64,000 nt of DNA from Inia geoffrensis (Eukaryota; Chordata; Mammalia; Artiodactyla; Iniidae). This document shows positions 45,972-56,614 of this stretch, one piece after another (position 1 is the stretch's first letter; the number at the start of each line of letters is the position of its first letter). Under the pieces are notes generated by a model. The model did not search any database. It was not told the DNA's origin and saw only the letters and a program-made list of their open reading frames with translations. The stretch covers positions 65,495,908-65,559,907 of the forward strand of contig CM070904.1 of the NCBI GenBank assembly GCA_036417435.1, in the 5' to 3' direction. The translations under genes were made by a program, and so were the position numbers.

Positions 45972-46890
45972 ACTCTCTGTGGAACACTACTTCATACTTT
46001 GGGTGCTGTGAGAAGAAAGATGGGAATGTACCACTTGGTTCTGCCTCATTATTCAACATATCTTTATTGAGCAACTTTTATGTTGTAAAGGCTGATGCTT
46101 TATGAGCCCTACTAAAGCATTCTGTGATGTTTCCTTAATAAGTATCATTTGTGGGTAATTACCCACCTTTATATCTTGACCTTCCCATCCTACTTCAGAA
46201 TTTTAGAAGCTGTATGAAATGGAATCAGATTTTGTCATTTACATTTAGGTTGAAGGAAATGACAAAAAATAAATTAGATAGTAGGAAACAACCATTTTTT
46301 CCAATGAAACTGAAAGAAATTTAGTTCACTGAAGATAAATTCGAACTACTCAGTCTCCTGCAGGTCTTGCTCTAAAGAGTGATATCTGCACCATTTTCCA
46401 GAGAGGACAGCTTTATGGCCTTTCTCCAGTTCTCACTTTAACTCCATTTATTGTGGACTTGGCAATATCACAAAAGTTAAATGAATTTTACAGTTTTTCC
46501 AAAAGCTGATCAAATGTCAAATCTGAGTTACTTTTATGTTTAATGTTTTCCTCCGAAATGTCATCTTATGTGTGTCAAAATAATAATGAATATACAACCA
46601 AATGAACAAAGGAAAGACTCAACAAAATAACAGAAAGCTTACAAACATTTATTGAGTACTGAAGTGAAGCTGAAGAAAGGTGGTTTGAATTAGGAAAGAA
46701 ATGAGAAGATGGTCTGACTGATAGATTTTCTCCATATACATTAAAAATATGCTAATTTAAAATTTAATGAATCCTTATTACACTTCTCATATATCAAATC
46801 TTGTTAAGTATTTTCTTATATATTATCTTGTTAAATTCTTATAGGAAATCTGTCGAGTAGTTAATACAAAATACTTTTTTTTGGTATCTG
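45972..46890. other. AT-rich sequence without recognised features
   Basis: Nothing recognised; short overlapping frames at 45877-46105 run partly into the L1 tail. Confidence 0.45.
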
Positions 46891-46894
46891 CAAA

Positions 46895-48790
46895 AGTGAA
46901 CATTAGAAAAGTAAGTCAACCTAGAAGAAATGGACAAGTTTCTAGAAACATACAGCTCACCAAAACTGAATCAAGAAGAAACAGATAACTTGAATAGACA
47001 GATCACTAGAAGTGAAATAGAATCTGTAATTTAAAAAGACCAAAAAAACCCAAACTCCCTACAAACGAAAATCCAGGACTGAATGGCTTCACTGGGGAAT
47101 TCTACCAAACATACAAAGAACCTATACCAATCGTTCTCAAACTCTTCCAAAAGACTGAAGAGAAAGGAACACTCCCAAAGACATTCTATGAAGCCACCAT
47201 CACCCTGATACCAAAACAAACCAGACAAAAACACTACCAAAAAAGAAAATTACAGGCCAGTATCTTTGATGAATATAGATGCAAAATTTCTCAACAAAAT
47301 ATTAGGAAACTGAATCCAACAATACATTAAAAAGATTATATACCAGGACCAAGTTGGATTCATTTCAAGGTCACAAGGATGGTTCAACATATGCAAATCA
47401 ATCGATGTGATACACCACATCAACAAAAGAAAAGACAAAAACCACATGATCGTCTCAACAGACGCAGAAAAAGCATTTGATAAATTCAACATCCATTCAC
47501 AATTAAAAAACACTATCAAACTCTTAGAGGAAAACATAGGCAGAACACTCTATGACATAAATCACAGCAAGATCTTTTTTGACCCATCTCCTAGAGAAAT
47601 GGAAATAAAAACAAAAATAAACAAATGGGACCTAATGAAACTTCAAAGCTTTTGCACAGCAAAGGAAACCATAAACAAGATGAAAAGACAGCCCTCTGAA
47701 TGGGAGAAAATATTTGCAAATGAAGCAACTGACAAAGGATTAATCTCCAAAACATACAAGCAGCTCATGCAGCTCAATATCGAAAAAACAAACAATCCAA
47801 TCCAAAAATGGGCAGAAGACCTAAATAGACATTTCTCCAAAGAAGATACACAGATTGCCAACAAACACATGAAAGAATGCTCAACATCATTAATCATTAG
47901 AGAAATGCAAATCAAAACTACAATGAGATATCATCTCACACCGGTCAGAATGGCCATCATCAAAAATCTACAAACAACAAATGCTGGAGAGGGTGTGGAG
48001 GAAAGGGTACCCTCTTGCATTGTTGGTGGGAATGTAAATTGATACAGCCACTGTGTAGAACAGTATGGAGGTTCCTTAAAAAACTAAAAATAGAACTACC
48101 ATATGACTCAGCAATCCCACTACTGGCCATATACCCTGAGAAAACCATAATTCAAAAAGAGTCATGTACCAAAATGTTCATTGCAGCTCTATTTACAATA
48201 GCCAGGACATAGAAGCAACCTAAGTGTCCATCAACAGACGAATGGATAAAGAAGATGTGGCACATATATACAATGGAATATTACTCAGCCATATAAAGAA
48301 ACGAAATTGAGTTATTTGTAGTGAGGTGGATGGACCTAGAGACTGTCATACAGAGTGAAGTAAGTCACAAAGAGAAAAACAAATACTGTGTGCTAACATA
48401 TATATATTTGGAATCTAAAAAAAAAAAAATTGTCAGAAGAACCTAGGGGCAAAACGGGAATAAAAATGCAGACCTACTAGAGAGTGGACTTGAGGATACG
48501 GGGAGGGGGAAGGGTAAGCTGGGACAAAGTGAGGAATGGCATGGACATATATACACTACCAAACATAAAATAGCTAGCTAGCGGGAAGCAGCCACATAGC
48601 AGATGGAGATCAGCTTGGTGCTTTGTGACCACCTAGAGGGGTGGGAGGGATGGAGGGAGATGCAAGAGGGAAGAGACATGGGGACATATGTCTATGTATA
48701 ACTGATTCACTTTGTTATAAATCAGAAACTAACACACCATTGTAAAGCAATTATACTCCAATAAAGATGTAAAAAAGAAAGTAAAATAAT
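46895..48790 (+). mobile_element. L1 LINE with internal ORF2 deletion and complete 3' end
   Basis: Starts inside ORF2 before the reverse transcriptase ([20 protein letters not shown] at about 47070-47120, with small frameshifts), passes motif A (DAEKAFDK, 47461-47484), then jumps to the C-terminal region (TIKLLEENIGRT) near 47510. The rest of the polymerase, including the FADD motif, is missing. The 211-codon frame 47407-48042 spans the junction without a break. The C-terminal CWW zinc-knuckle-like part follows in a shifted frame (48015-48212), then the 3' UTR with 'ccaataaagatg' and an A-rich tail to about 48790. Non-functional. Confidence 0.93.
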
Positions 48791-48800
48791 AATAATAAAA

Positions 48801-49766
48801 TCGTCAGAAGACCTAAACAGACATTTCTCCAAAGAAGACATATAGACGTCCAATAGACACATGAAAAGATGGTCAACATTGCTAATTATTAGAGAAATGC
48901 AAATCAAAACTACGGTGAGGTATCACCTCACACCGGTCAGAATGACCACCACTAAAAAGTCCACAAATAATAAATGCTGGAGGGGGTGTGGAGAAAAGGG
49001 AACCCTCCTACGTTGTTGGTGGGAATGTAAACTGGTACAGCCACTCTGGAGAATAGTATGGAGGTTTCTTAAAAACTAAAGATAGAGCTATCATATGATC
49101 TTGCAATCCCACTCCTGAGCATATATCCGGAGAAAGCCATATTTTGAAAAGATACATATACCCCAATGTTCACTGCAGCACTATTTACAATAGCCAAGAC
49201 ACGGAAGCAACCTAAATGTCCAAGACAGATGAATGGATAAAGAAGATATGATATATATACACAATGGAATATTACTCAACCATAAAAAAGAACGAAATAA
49301 TGCCATTTCTGTACACCAATAATGCGGCAACATGGATGGACACAGAGATTATCCTACTAAGTGAAGTAAGTCAGACAAAGACAAGTATCATATGATATCA
49401 CTTATATGTGGAATCTAAAAAATAATACAAATGAATTTATTTACAAAACAGGAACAGACTCACAGGTGTAAAAAACAAACCAATGGTTACCAAAGGGGAA
49501 AGGCCGGGTGGGGGGGGGCAGGTAGGGGTAAATTAGGAGTTTGGGATTAGTAGATACAAACTATTATATATAAAGTAGATAAACAACAAGGTCCTACTGC
49601 ATAGCACAGGGAACTATATTCAATACCTTGTAATAAACTGTAATGGAAAAGAATCTGAAAAAGAACACACACACATATATAAAATTGAATTACTTTTCTG
49701 TACACCAGAAACTAACACAACATTGTAAAAATCAACCATACTTCAATAAAAACAAACAAACAAAAC
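48801..49766 (+). mobile_element. Second L1 3' fragment, head to tail
   Basis: Begins in the ORF2 C-terminal region (RHFSKEDI-like words around 48801-48850) and contains 'gcaaatcaaaactacggtga' and the CWWECK segment (49012-49035), several frame breaks, and a different 3' UTR ('caacaaggtcctactgcata', 'gggaactatattcaatacct') ending 'cttcaataaaaacaaacaaac'. The 3' UTR belongs to a different L1 subfamily from the preceding copy, so this is an independent insertion and not a tandem duplication. Confidence 0.9.
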
Positions 49767-51195
49767 TCCCAAATGAAAATGCCAGATAAAGAGGAACTGA
49801 TCATGTAAAGCATTTGGGTTGCCATGTAGAGCATTTAATGCACTGAGCCCAATAATCTGTTTGGTTAGAAGTTGTCAAAATGCTTCCTATGATTGATTTT
49901 GCATCAGGTCAAATTATATGCTAATTCTCTTACTACCAAAAAAATTCTTAATGCAACAGTAATTCAGTGTTTGCTTGACCTTAATATTATAGATTTTGCA
50001 GCAGTGAAAACACATTTCCTTTCTGTTCTTAGGAGGTTGAAGTGAAGGTAAAATATCTTTAGGCCCAAACTGACTACCCATGGTAAAAGCTGTTTAGCGA
50101 CATAATTTATAGGGAACACGTGATAGTTTCCAGGAGTGACATGCGTCATCTTCCTACATGAAACTATGTAGAATGTAATTTTACAGTTGGGTAAGTTCTC
50201 AAGGCAGGGCACAGAGATCTGGCTGTGGGACGCCCATTAATGTCAGAAGAAGTCAAGGGGCTCTATCCCTCATGCCCCTCTTAGAGAATGCACCTGTGTC
50301 AGCCTGCTGTGAAAAGAGTCCATTCCTTTTCTGGAAATTCTGAATGCTGACGTTAACCGGCATCATGTATGGACGTTTATAAAACTTTAGGTTGGTACGT
50401 AGATTTACTTGTGGTTAATCATGGTGTGAAAATCCAAAGTCATGCATTTTTACCCCCATATAATTCTAGATTTTTTATAAAAATGAAAAGGCCATTGTAA
50501 GCATAAATATACAATGTGATGTGAAATAGAAGTCATATAATAGAAAATCTATGCAATGTTGTAATGTGATGTTATATAATTATAATGCTTACAAAACAAT
50601 GATCCATATGGTTTCAGACCTAGAATAATATTAATGTAGCTAAAAACGCAAAGTCCATGCAATAGTGGATAATTCTAATATCTCAAGTCTTTGCTTCCTA
50701 TTTCTTTCACAGAGGAAAGTTGACACATAGGCCCTTGCAATACTTGTTAAAATTCCCATTTTTCTTTTTTAATTTACAACCCTCACACACTTCAGCAACC
50801 TCTAAACTGCTGCCCTCTAAAAATCCTCCACTTACTCTTGAATACCTATGTTGTATTTATTTTCTTTCCTCCCGTCTCTTTCAAAAGTCCTAGAAACAGC
50901 CTGGTTAGGCTGCACGTGCCTGTGAGGGCATGGTGTGGGCAAGAAACTGAGGAGGCCATGCCATGATCCTCCTTAGCAGAAGGTAAACGCAAAGCAAATG
51001 GTAATCAACAGTACATAATCACAGAGATTTTTGAAAGCATGCATTGGATATCATGCATGTACTCATTTTTACAAATTTTATAAATTTGCAAATATTTTAC
51101 AATATGTATTTTTAAGGGCTAAGTACAAAGAACCACAGAGAATACAGAAACAAAAAAACTACAGAGATATAACTTCTGCTATCAAAGAAGGAGTT
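49767..51195. other. AT-rich sequence without recognised features
   Basis: The 82-codon minus frame at 50212-49964 has no domain. No other repeat or gene recognised. Confidence 0.5.
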
Positions 51196-51199
51196 TAAA

Positions 51200-51370
51200 A
51201 TTTAGATGATGGAAATGTTCTATAACATACCATTTTATTCTAGAAAGCATTAAGGGTAGCCATCAGCCACATGGAGTTGTAAAGCACCTGAAATATGGCT
51301 GAAGTAACTGAAAATGTTAGTTTCTGATTACACTTAATTTACATTTAAACTTGAATAGCCACACATTTTG
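51200..51370. repeat. Ancient hAT-type DNA transposon-like remnant
   Basis: The words 'gatgatggaaatgttctata', 'gtagccatcagccacatgga', 'cacctgaaatatggctgaag' and 'ttgaatagccacac' match a widespread mammalian MER1-group (hAT-Charlie-like) pattern. I do not recall the exact family name. Confidence 0.5.
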
Positions 51371-51655
51371 ATTTTTGTTTTTAAGAGATTTGAAGTTTCA
51401 TTCATGCTGAATCTCTAAGGCCCAAAAGGAGTGCTTAGTACAGGTGCTGAATACACATCTGGTGAGCGAACTAACCAATGAAAAAAAAAAGGTCTCTCCA
51501 GAGCCCCAGCCCAGAGTCACCTACCTCCCTTCCCTCCCACATTTTTAAGAACTTGACCCCTTCCCACCATGGCCTCTCAAACAAGACCTCTATCTCAGAG
51601 CTCCACAGTATCTGGCCCTTCCAGCTTTCTATCTCAACCAGTAACTAACTCTTCC
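51371..51655. other. Sequence without recognised features
   Basis: An A run at 51480-51490 and a C-rich patch follow; no gene or named repeat. Confidence 0.4.
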
Positions 51656-51659
51656 ATTT

Positions 51660-52385
51660 AACCCTCCATGAAATCCACGCAACTCCATCTCCTAAGTATC
51701 TCTGGAAACATCCTTCTCTCCTGCCCTACCTGCACCACCCACATGAATGCAGGTCTCAACCAGTCTTAAGAAGCTCAAAACTGAGCTGTCATTATCCCAC
51801 TTAATACCTTCCCATTGCTTTTTTTTTTTTTTTTTTTTACGGTACGCAGGCTTCTCACTGCTGTGGCCTCTCCCGTTGCGGAGCACAGCCTCCGGACGCG
51901 CAGGCTCAGCGGCCATGGTTCACGGGCACAGCCGCTCCGCGGCATGTGGGATCTTCCCGGACCAGGGCACGAACCCGTGTCCCCTGCATCTACAGGCGGA
52001 TTCTCAACCACTGCGCCACCAGGGAAGCCCTTCCCATTGCTTTTGATGTAGTCCGTCTTCTCATCCGGACCCTGAGGGTCTGCGTGCTCTACACCTCCAC
52101 ACTTGGCGTGGTACTCCAGGCTCCAGCTCTTCGGCCTATATTCCTTTCCTCTATTCTCCCTCCTGGGAGTCTTCCCAGAACCCCAGTAGTGGGTAAGGTG
52201 GGCCCAGCTTTCTGCACTACTTACCCCATCCAGGCCTGGGGGCTTAGGGCTACTCCTCTTCTCTCCCTGCACTAACACAGTCCCTGTCCAACCAAATGAA
52301 TCTTCGCACCAGGGCACTGACCATTCTCATTCTGTCCTTCCATGGCACCTCGGACCTGGGATGCCCACCGCTGAGCTTCCTGAGG
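51660..52385 (+). repeat. L2-like fragment, sense, split by a SINE
   Basis: The text on both sides of the SINE reads like internal L2 sense sequence: 'cttcccattgcttttgatgt' with 'agtccgtcttctcatccgga', and before the SINE 'ccttctctcctgccctacct'. Diverged; right boundary uncertain. A 180-codon minus frame across it is not supported as a gene. Confidence 0.5.
51808..52044 (-). mobile_element. CHR-type SINE with perfect 15-bp target duplication
   Basis: Antisense copy: T run from 51819 to 51838, 'cggtacgcaggc' block, head ending 'caccagggaagcc' at about 52029. The target cttcccattgctttt is perfectly repeated at 51808-51822 and 52030-52044, which restores a continuous L2-like sequence when the SINE is ignored. 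Confidence 0.96.
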
Positions 52386-52559
52386 GTTGGCGAGGCCCAG
52401 GCCGAGGGTCCCAGGCCTTCCTGGTGAAGGCTGCAGCTCACGCTGACTGGGGCCTCGGACGGGGTAGGGGACTGACTCCCAGGACCACTCCTGAGAAGGG
52501 GGAGAGTCCGGGCTCAGTGCCTTCCCCCAGCACACACTGCGTGATGACCAAAGGAATAC

Positions 52560-52706
52560 GGGTAACATTTGGAGGCCACTTTCACCGCCCTAAGCCCTTG
52601 ACTCGTGTTATCTTACGAAACCCTCACAGTAGTCCTATGAAGGTAGGTACTAACATTATGCCTATTTTACAGAAGAGGAAACAGAAGCAAGTTAAAAACG
52701 GACTGC
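52560..52706 (-). repeat. MIR fragment, antisense
   Basis: Shows 'ttatcttacgaaaccctcac', 'tatgaaggtaggtactaaca', 'ttttacagaagaggaaacag' in the antisense MIR order; cut off by a SINE at 52708. Confidence 0.75.
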
Positions 52707-52707
52707 T

Positions 52708-52918
52708 TGGGCTTCCCTGGTGGCGCAGTGGTTGGGAGTCTGCCTGCCGATACAGGGGACGCGGGTTCGTGCCCCGGTCCGGCAGGATCCCCCGTGCCGC
52801 GGAGCGGCTGGGCCCGTGGGCCATGGCTGCTGTGCCTGCGTGTCGGGAGCCTGTGCTCCGCAACGGGAGAAGCCACAACAGTGAGAGGCCTGTGTACCGC
52901 AAAAAAAAAAAAAAAAAA
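52708..52918 (+). mobile_element. CHR-type SINE
   Basis: Sense copy, head 'gggcttccctggtggcgcag', A tail 52901-52918. The body carries changes such as 'ccggcaggatcccccgtgcc'. Target repeats are not clear (only 'cttg' near each edge). The 201-codon plus frame 52361-52966 runs through it and is spurious. Confidence 0.94.
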
Positions 52919-53445
52919 CACTTGATGTCCCTTAAACTCATCCATGAAATCAACTGTACAATCTAAATGACGGTACTTCATCCTTCAAATCTACATTAAA
53001 TTATTGTTTTAAATTTTTCTCAACGGAGACTTTTACTTCTCTCAGCCTTAAAGAACTGTGTTTGTACTTTTATGGTAGCACTAACCGTCCTTTGAAATTG
53101 TTGGTACTTACTCACAAACTCGACTTTTGGATTTTCCAGATTTGCTCTGCCCAATATGGTAGCTATTCAAACTTCAGTGTGTGGAACCAGAGAGGGCGCC
53201 GCCTCGGGCAGCTGGGTGGCAACCTCATCCCTGAGCTCGGCAGTGGCGCTCCTGGCCATGCGCGCGCGGAGGCTCCTGGGAGCCTGCCTGACGCCCTGGA
53301 CACTCTGCGCAGCCGCAGAGGCTGCCGCTGAGCGGAACCCAGAGCGGTCAGGGCGTTCCTGGCTGGAGGCCGCAGGTGGGGACTGGAGGCGTCAGGGGTG
53401 CTGGAGGCCTGGCTTCTCCATTTGCCAGCCGCATGCCCTTAAGCG
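52919..53445. other. Unassigned sequence with GC-rich right half
   Basis: From about 53184 to 53400 the DNA is GC-rich with several CpGs ('ggcgccgcctcgggcagctg', 'catgcgcgcgcggaggc'). It is a short, isolated CpG-enriched patch without splice or start signals that I can support. An 89-codon plus frame (53062-53331) has no domain. Confidence 0.4.
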
Positions 53446-53455
53446 GTCAGTTTCT

Positions 53456-53669
53456 TCTTTTGTTTGTTTGTTTTTGCGGTACGCGGGCCTCTCACTGTTG
53501 TGGCCTCTCCCACCGGGGAGCACAGGCTCTGGACGAGCAGGCCCAGCGGCCATGGCCCACGGGCCCAGCCGCTCCGCGCGGCACGGAGGATCCTCCCGGA
53601 CCGGGGCACGAACCTGCGCCCCCTGCATCGGCAGGCGGACTCCCAACCACTGCGCCACCAGGGAAGCCC
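53456..53669 (-). mobile_element. CHR-type SINE with CAAA-type tail
   Basis: Antisense copy with a (TTTG)n tail at 53458-53475 in place of a pure T run, and the head ending 'caccagggaagccct' at 53669. Body variants include a duplicated 'gcgcggcacggaggatcc' section. Inserted beside an antisense MIR. The large open frames here in three phases are SINE-derived. Confidence 0.93.
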
Positions 53670-53699
53670 TCAAGTGTTTTATATACTCTTGTTTATTCA

Positions 53700-53870
53700 A
53701 GTCCCAAGCTGGGAAATATTGCCTCTACCTTATAATGTTTGGAACTGAGACTCCGGGGTTAATTAACATACCCAAGTTTACGTGGCTAGTAAGTAGTGCT
53801 TACGAGGTTTGAACCCAGGTCTACCTGACTCCTGACCTCAGGTGTGCTCCACATCACTATGCTGGTGAAG
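53700..53870 (-). repeat. MIR fragment, antisense
   Basis: Contains 'acgtggctagtaagtagtgc', 'gaggtttgaacccaggtcta' and 'cctgactcctgacctcaggt', the antisense MIR tRNA-like head region. Confidence 0.8.
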
Positions 53871-53884
53871 GAGTGAGGGGGAAT

Positions 53885-54310
53885 CAAAAATTATGCAAGG
53901 CTACAAAACAGGATGACTTGAAGGTGGCAGTGCCATGATCAGAAGTGGTTTAGGTAGGCAGAGGGTTAGCTTGGAGGTGGTGGATGGATGTATAAAGTAC
54001 TCAGGGAGAAGATAGCAGTGAAGATTTGGAACTGAGGGAAAGACTGAATGCTTAGGATGAGAATAGATGTGGGAACCAACTGCAGAATCTGATGAATGTG
54101 GCTGGAGTAGCGGTGGATCATAACAGGGAAGAATGCACAAATAAGGGTGCGTAATTAAAATCTTAGGAAACGCCTTTTTAGGGCTCAGGAAGAGAAGAGG
54201 AACCACTAAATGGATCAGTGGAATGATTAGAGAAGGAGGAACAAACAATCTCAAGTAAGTGGTGGTCACCAGTGTCAAATACTATAGAGAGAACAAGGAG
54301 GGTGAAGAGG
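53885..54310 (-). repeat. L2-like fragment, antisense
   Basis: The words 'gcagtgccatgatcagaagt', 'gagggttagcttggaggtgg', 'gcagtgaagatttggaactg' recall the internal antisense L2 pattern (gtgacatgatctga, gtggtggcagtggagat). The 125-codon minus frame 54278-53901 lies in it and has no domain. Confidence 0.45.
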
Positions 54311-54529
54311 TAGCAGTGAGAACGAAGAGTTTCCTGTTGGAAAGTTTCGTGACCTTTAAAAGAGAGGAAGCACAACTATTTAGAAGCCCTCAAATTTCCT
54401 CAAAATATATACTTTCCCAAGGCCCTTCCCTATGCTCCGAGGCCTATGCACTCATGCATACCAGTTGTTTTTTCAGGCATTTAGGTAGAAAAGATCTGAG
54501 TACTTTAAAAATAGACCTCATGGCTTTCA

Positions 54530-54628
54530 TGAGCTGTATCTGTCTTTTCTCCCTATTTTTGGCACTGGTCTGTGGTTGGGACTTAGTAGCACTTAATACA
54601 AAGTTATAGGATGAATGAATGAGACTAG
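54530..54628 (+). repeat. L2 3'-end fragment
   Basis: The text 'ggttgggacttagtagcact' followed by 'ataggatgaatgaatgagac' matches a diverged L2 3' terminus in sense. Confidence 0.55.
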
Positions 54629-54684
54629 GTAATGTCTTTTTTTTTTCCCCATGCATATTTTAGTATTTTGGGAAAGGATATTTA

Positions 54685-54850
54685 TTAATTACTGAAGCCC
54701 TAGGTACTAAGTATTACTGGTAACACAGAATAAAATGTTAGATATTGTTTTTGTTCTCAAAGAATTTGTAGTCTATATGGAGGAGGGGATAAAACAAACG
54801 CATCTGAGATTATTAGGTGCTAAGTTTTACGGAACACAACATTGACAACC
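54685..54850 (-). repeat. L2-like fragment, antisense
   Basis: Shows 'gaagccctaggtactaagta' and 'tctcaaagaatttgtagtct' with 'ggaggggataaaacaaacgc', the antisense L2 order. Diverged. Confidence 0.5.
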
Positions 54851-56262
54851 AGGGAGTTTCAGTGGTGCAGCCAGACTGGCTTTTAAATACTAAACTACTT
54901 TCCTTGCTCTGTGTAGCGCCTTGGCCCCCATACCCTTCCCTGGGAACCCAGGACATCCCCATATTCTAGCAATTGAATGAGTAAGGCCTGGCAAACAAGA
55001 GCCTCTGGAACCCTGTCCTAGAGTATAGCCAGTGTCCATTCTGATTGGATAGATTTCTTGTCATCTCAATTGTTGAATATTTTGATTATCACCCTGGATG
55101 TGTGTATTATTAACACTGTAAGAAGTTGCAAAAAGTCTTAGAAAATCAGGTAAAACAAATGACTCAGAGATAGGGGTGATGTTAATTTCTTTACGTAAAA
55201 TGATTATCAATCATGGATTAATCACATATTAATCATAGATACGTGGGTGCATCTGAATTTGATATTCCAATACTAACTTTGGATTGAAGTGGGTTCAGTA
55301 CACAAAGATTGTTAGTCTAGCCCTGGGTTTGCTTAATTGGCTTTATGGCCTTGGTTAAGTTACTTTACTTCTGGGTTTATTTTATTTCTTTGTGAAATAG
55401 GTAGACCAAAAAATTGTATGAGAATGATTTCTGCTGCAGGTATCAGAAAAATCCTATTCAACTGGCTGAAGAACTAAGAACTTTTTATATAACATATTAA
55501 AAGGTCCGCAGGAAGGACAGTCTTAAGGAAGGATAGATGAAGACACTGGCTCCACTTTACGAATCTCTTGGTTCTATTCTCTACACGTGTGGACTTCGTC
55601 TTCAGTGTAGTCAAATAAGAAGCACAATTGCTTTCTGTGTCTTTCTTAAGAGTGAATAGTACCCTTCCCCCCACCAGTTTCTCATCAAAGTTGTGTCATA
55701 TGTTCCTGTCTAAACATACCTGGCAAGGAGAATGGGACCACAATGATTGACTTAGACTATACCAGTCTTGCCCTCTGGCTGGGCATAAGTCCAGCTTTCC
55801 TTGAACATGGCCAAAATAGATCATGGGTACCCAAACAAAACCAAGATTCTGTTAGGAAGAAGGAAAGAGAGTGTGACTGCTGTGTGGACAATTATGATTC
55901 CCCTTTTAGCAAATGAAATTGTTGACCTGTCTTCATTCTTCAATATCCTTCCCTCCTTACCTCAAATACTATCTACTTGGATTTGAAGCCCCAACACTCT
56001 CAAATAGGGATCATCTATCATTTACATGAAAGTCATCCAGAGGAGGACAGTTAGATGAATCAAACTTTGTTCTAATGCCAGTCCTTCTCTCATCACTCCA
56101 TTGCTTCAAAAAACTGTAAAAGGAAGGGTGGGTTATCGCGGTGGGATACTGCATAGTGCTAATAATGCCAAGGATCATGGATTAGTCCTCATATTAACTA
56201 AATTGTACTGTTCTGGTTTTCTTTTGCCAACAATCTACCAGGTACTGAGAAGAATCCTGGAG
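54851..56262. other. Sequence without recognised features
   Basis: Short frames at 55474-55674 (minus), 55801-55986 (plus) and 56101-56331 (plus) have no domain. No repeat recognised. Confidence 0.45.
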
Positions 56263-56614
56263 GACAGGGCAGTTTGTTTGTTTGTTTGTTTTAAAGATGA
56301 TGTTGGGGGTAGGAGTTTATTAATTAATTAATTTATTTTTCCTGTGTTAGGTCTTTGTTTCTGTGCGAGGGCTTTCTCTAGTTGTGGCGAGCGGGGGCCA
56401 TGCTTCATCGCGGTATGCGGGCCTCTCACTATCGCGGCCTCTCTTGTTGCGGAGCACAGGCTCCAGACGTGCAGGCTCAGTAGTTGTGGCTCACGGGCCT
56501 AGTTGCTCCGCAGCATATGGGATCCTCCCAGACCAGGGCTCGAACCCATGTCCCCTGCGTTAGCAGGCAGATTCTCAACCACGGCGCCACCATGGAAGCC
56601 CGACAGGGCAGTTT
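56263..56614 (-). mobile_element. Older CHR-type SINE with perfect 13-bp target duplication
   Basis: Antisense long-form copy with a GTTT-type tail at 56276-56291, an unusual tail-side stretch (56292-56340, including attaattaattaattta), and head ending 'accatggaagccc' near 56601. The target gacagggcagttt is repeated exactly at 56263-56275 and 56602-56614. A perfect duplication around an older-looking body is slightly unexpected. Confidence 0.9.

Noticed and set aside
47407..48042. Possible functional small gene derived from L1 ORF2
   Set aside because: It joins two ORF2 parts across a deletion, lacks the polymerase active site, and sits within a normal L1 with a 3' tail; a domesticated gene has no support.
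46895..49766. Tandem duplication of a single L1
   Set aside because: The two 3' UTRs differ in sequence, so they are separate insertions.
51775..52317. 180-codon minus-strand frame
   Set aside because: Half is SINE and poly(T) translated, the rest lies in an L2-like fragment, with no domain.
52361..52966. 201-codon plus-strand frame
   Set aside because: Runs through a MIR fragment and a SINE including its A tail (Lys run); not a gene.
53156..53812. 218-codon plus-strand frame in a CpG-rich patch
   Set aside because: Its middle third is SINE translation; the N-terminal part has no domain and no start context or splice signals.
53760..53840. tRNA gene suggested by 'ggtttgaacccaggtct'
   Set aside because: The B-box-like words belong to antisense MIR elements; no cloverleaf or acceptor stem could be formed.
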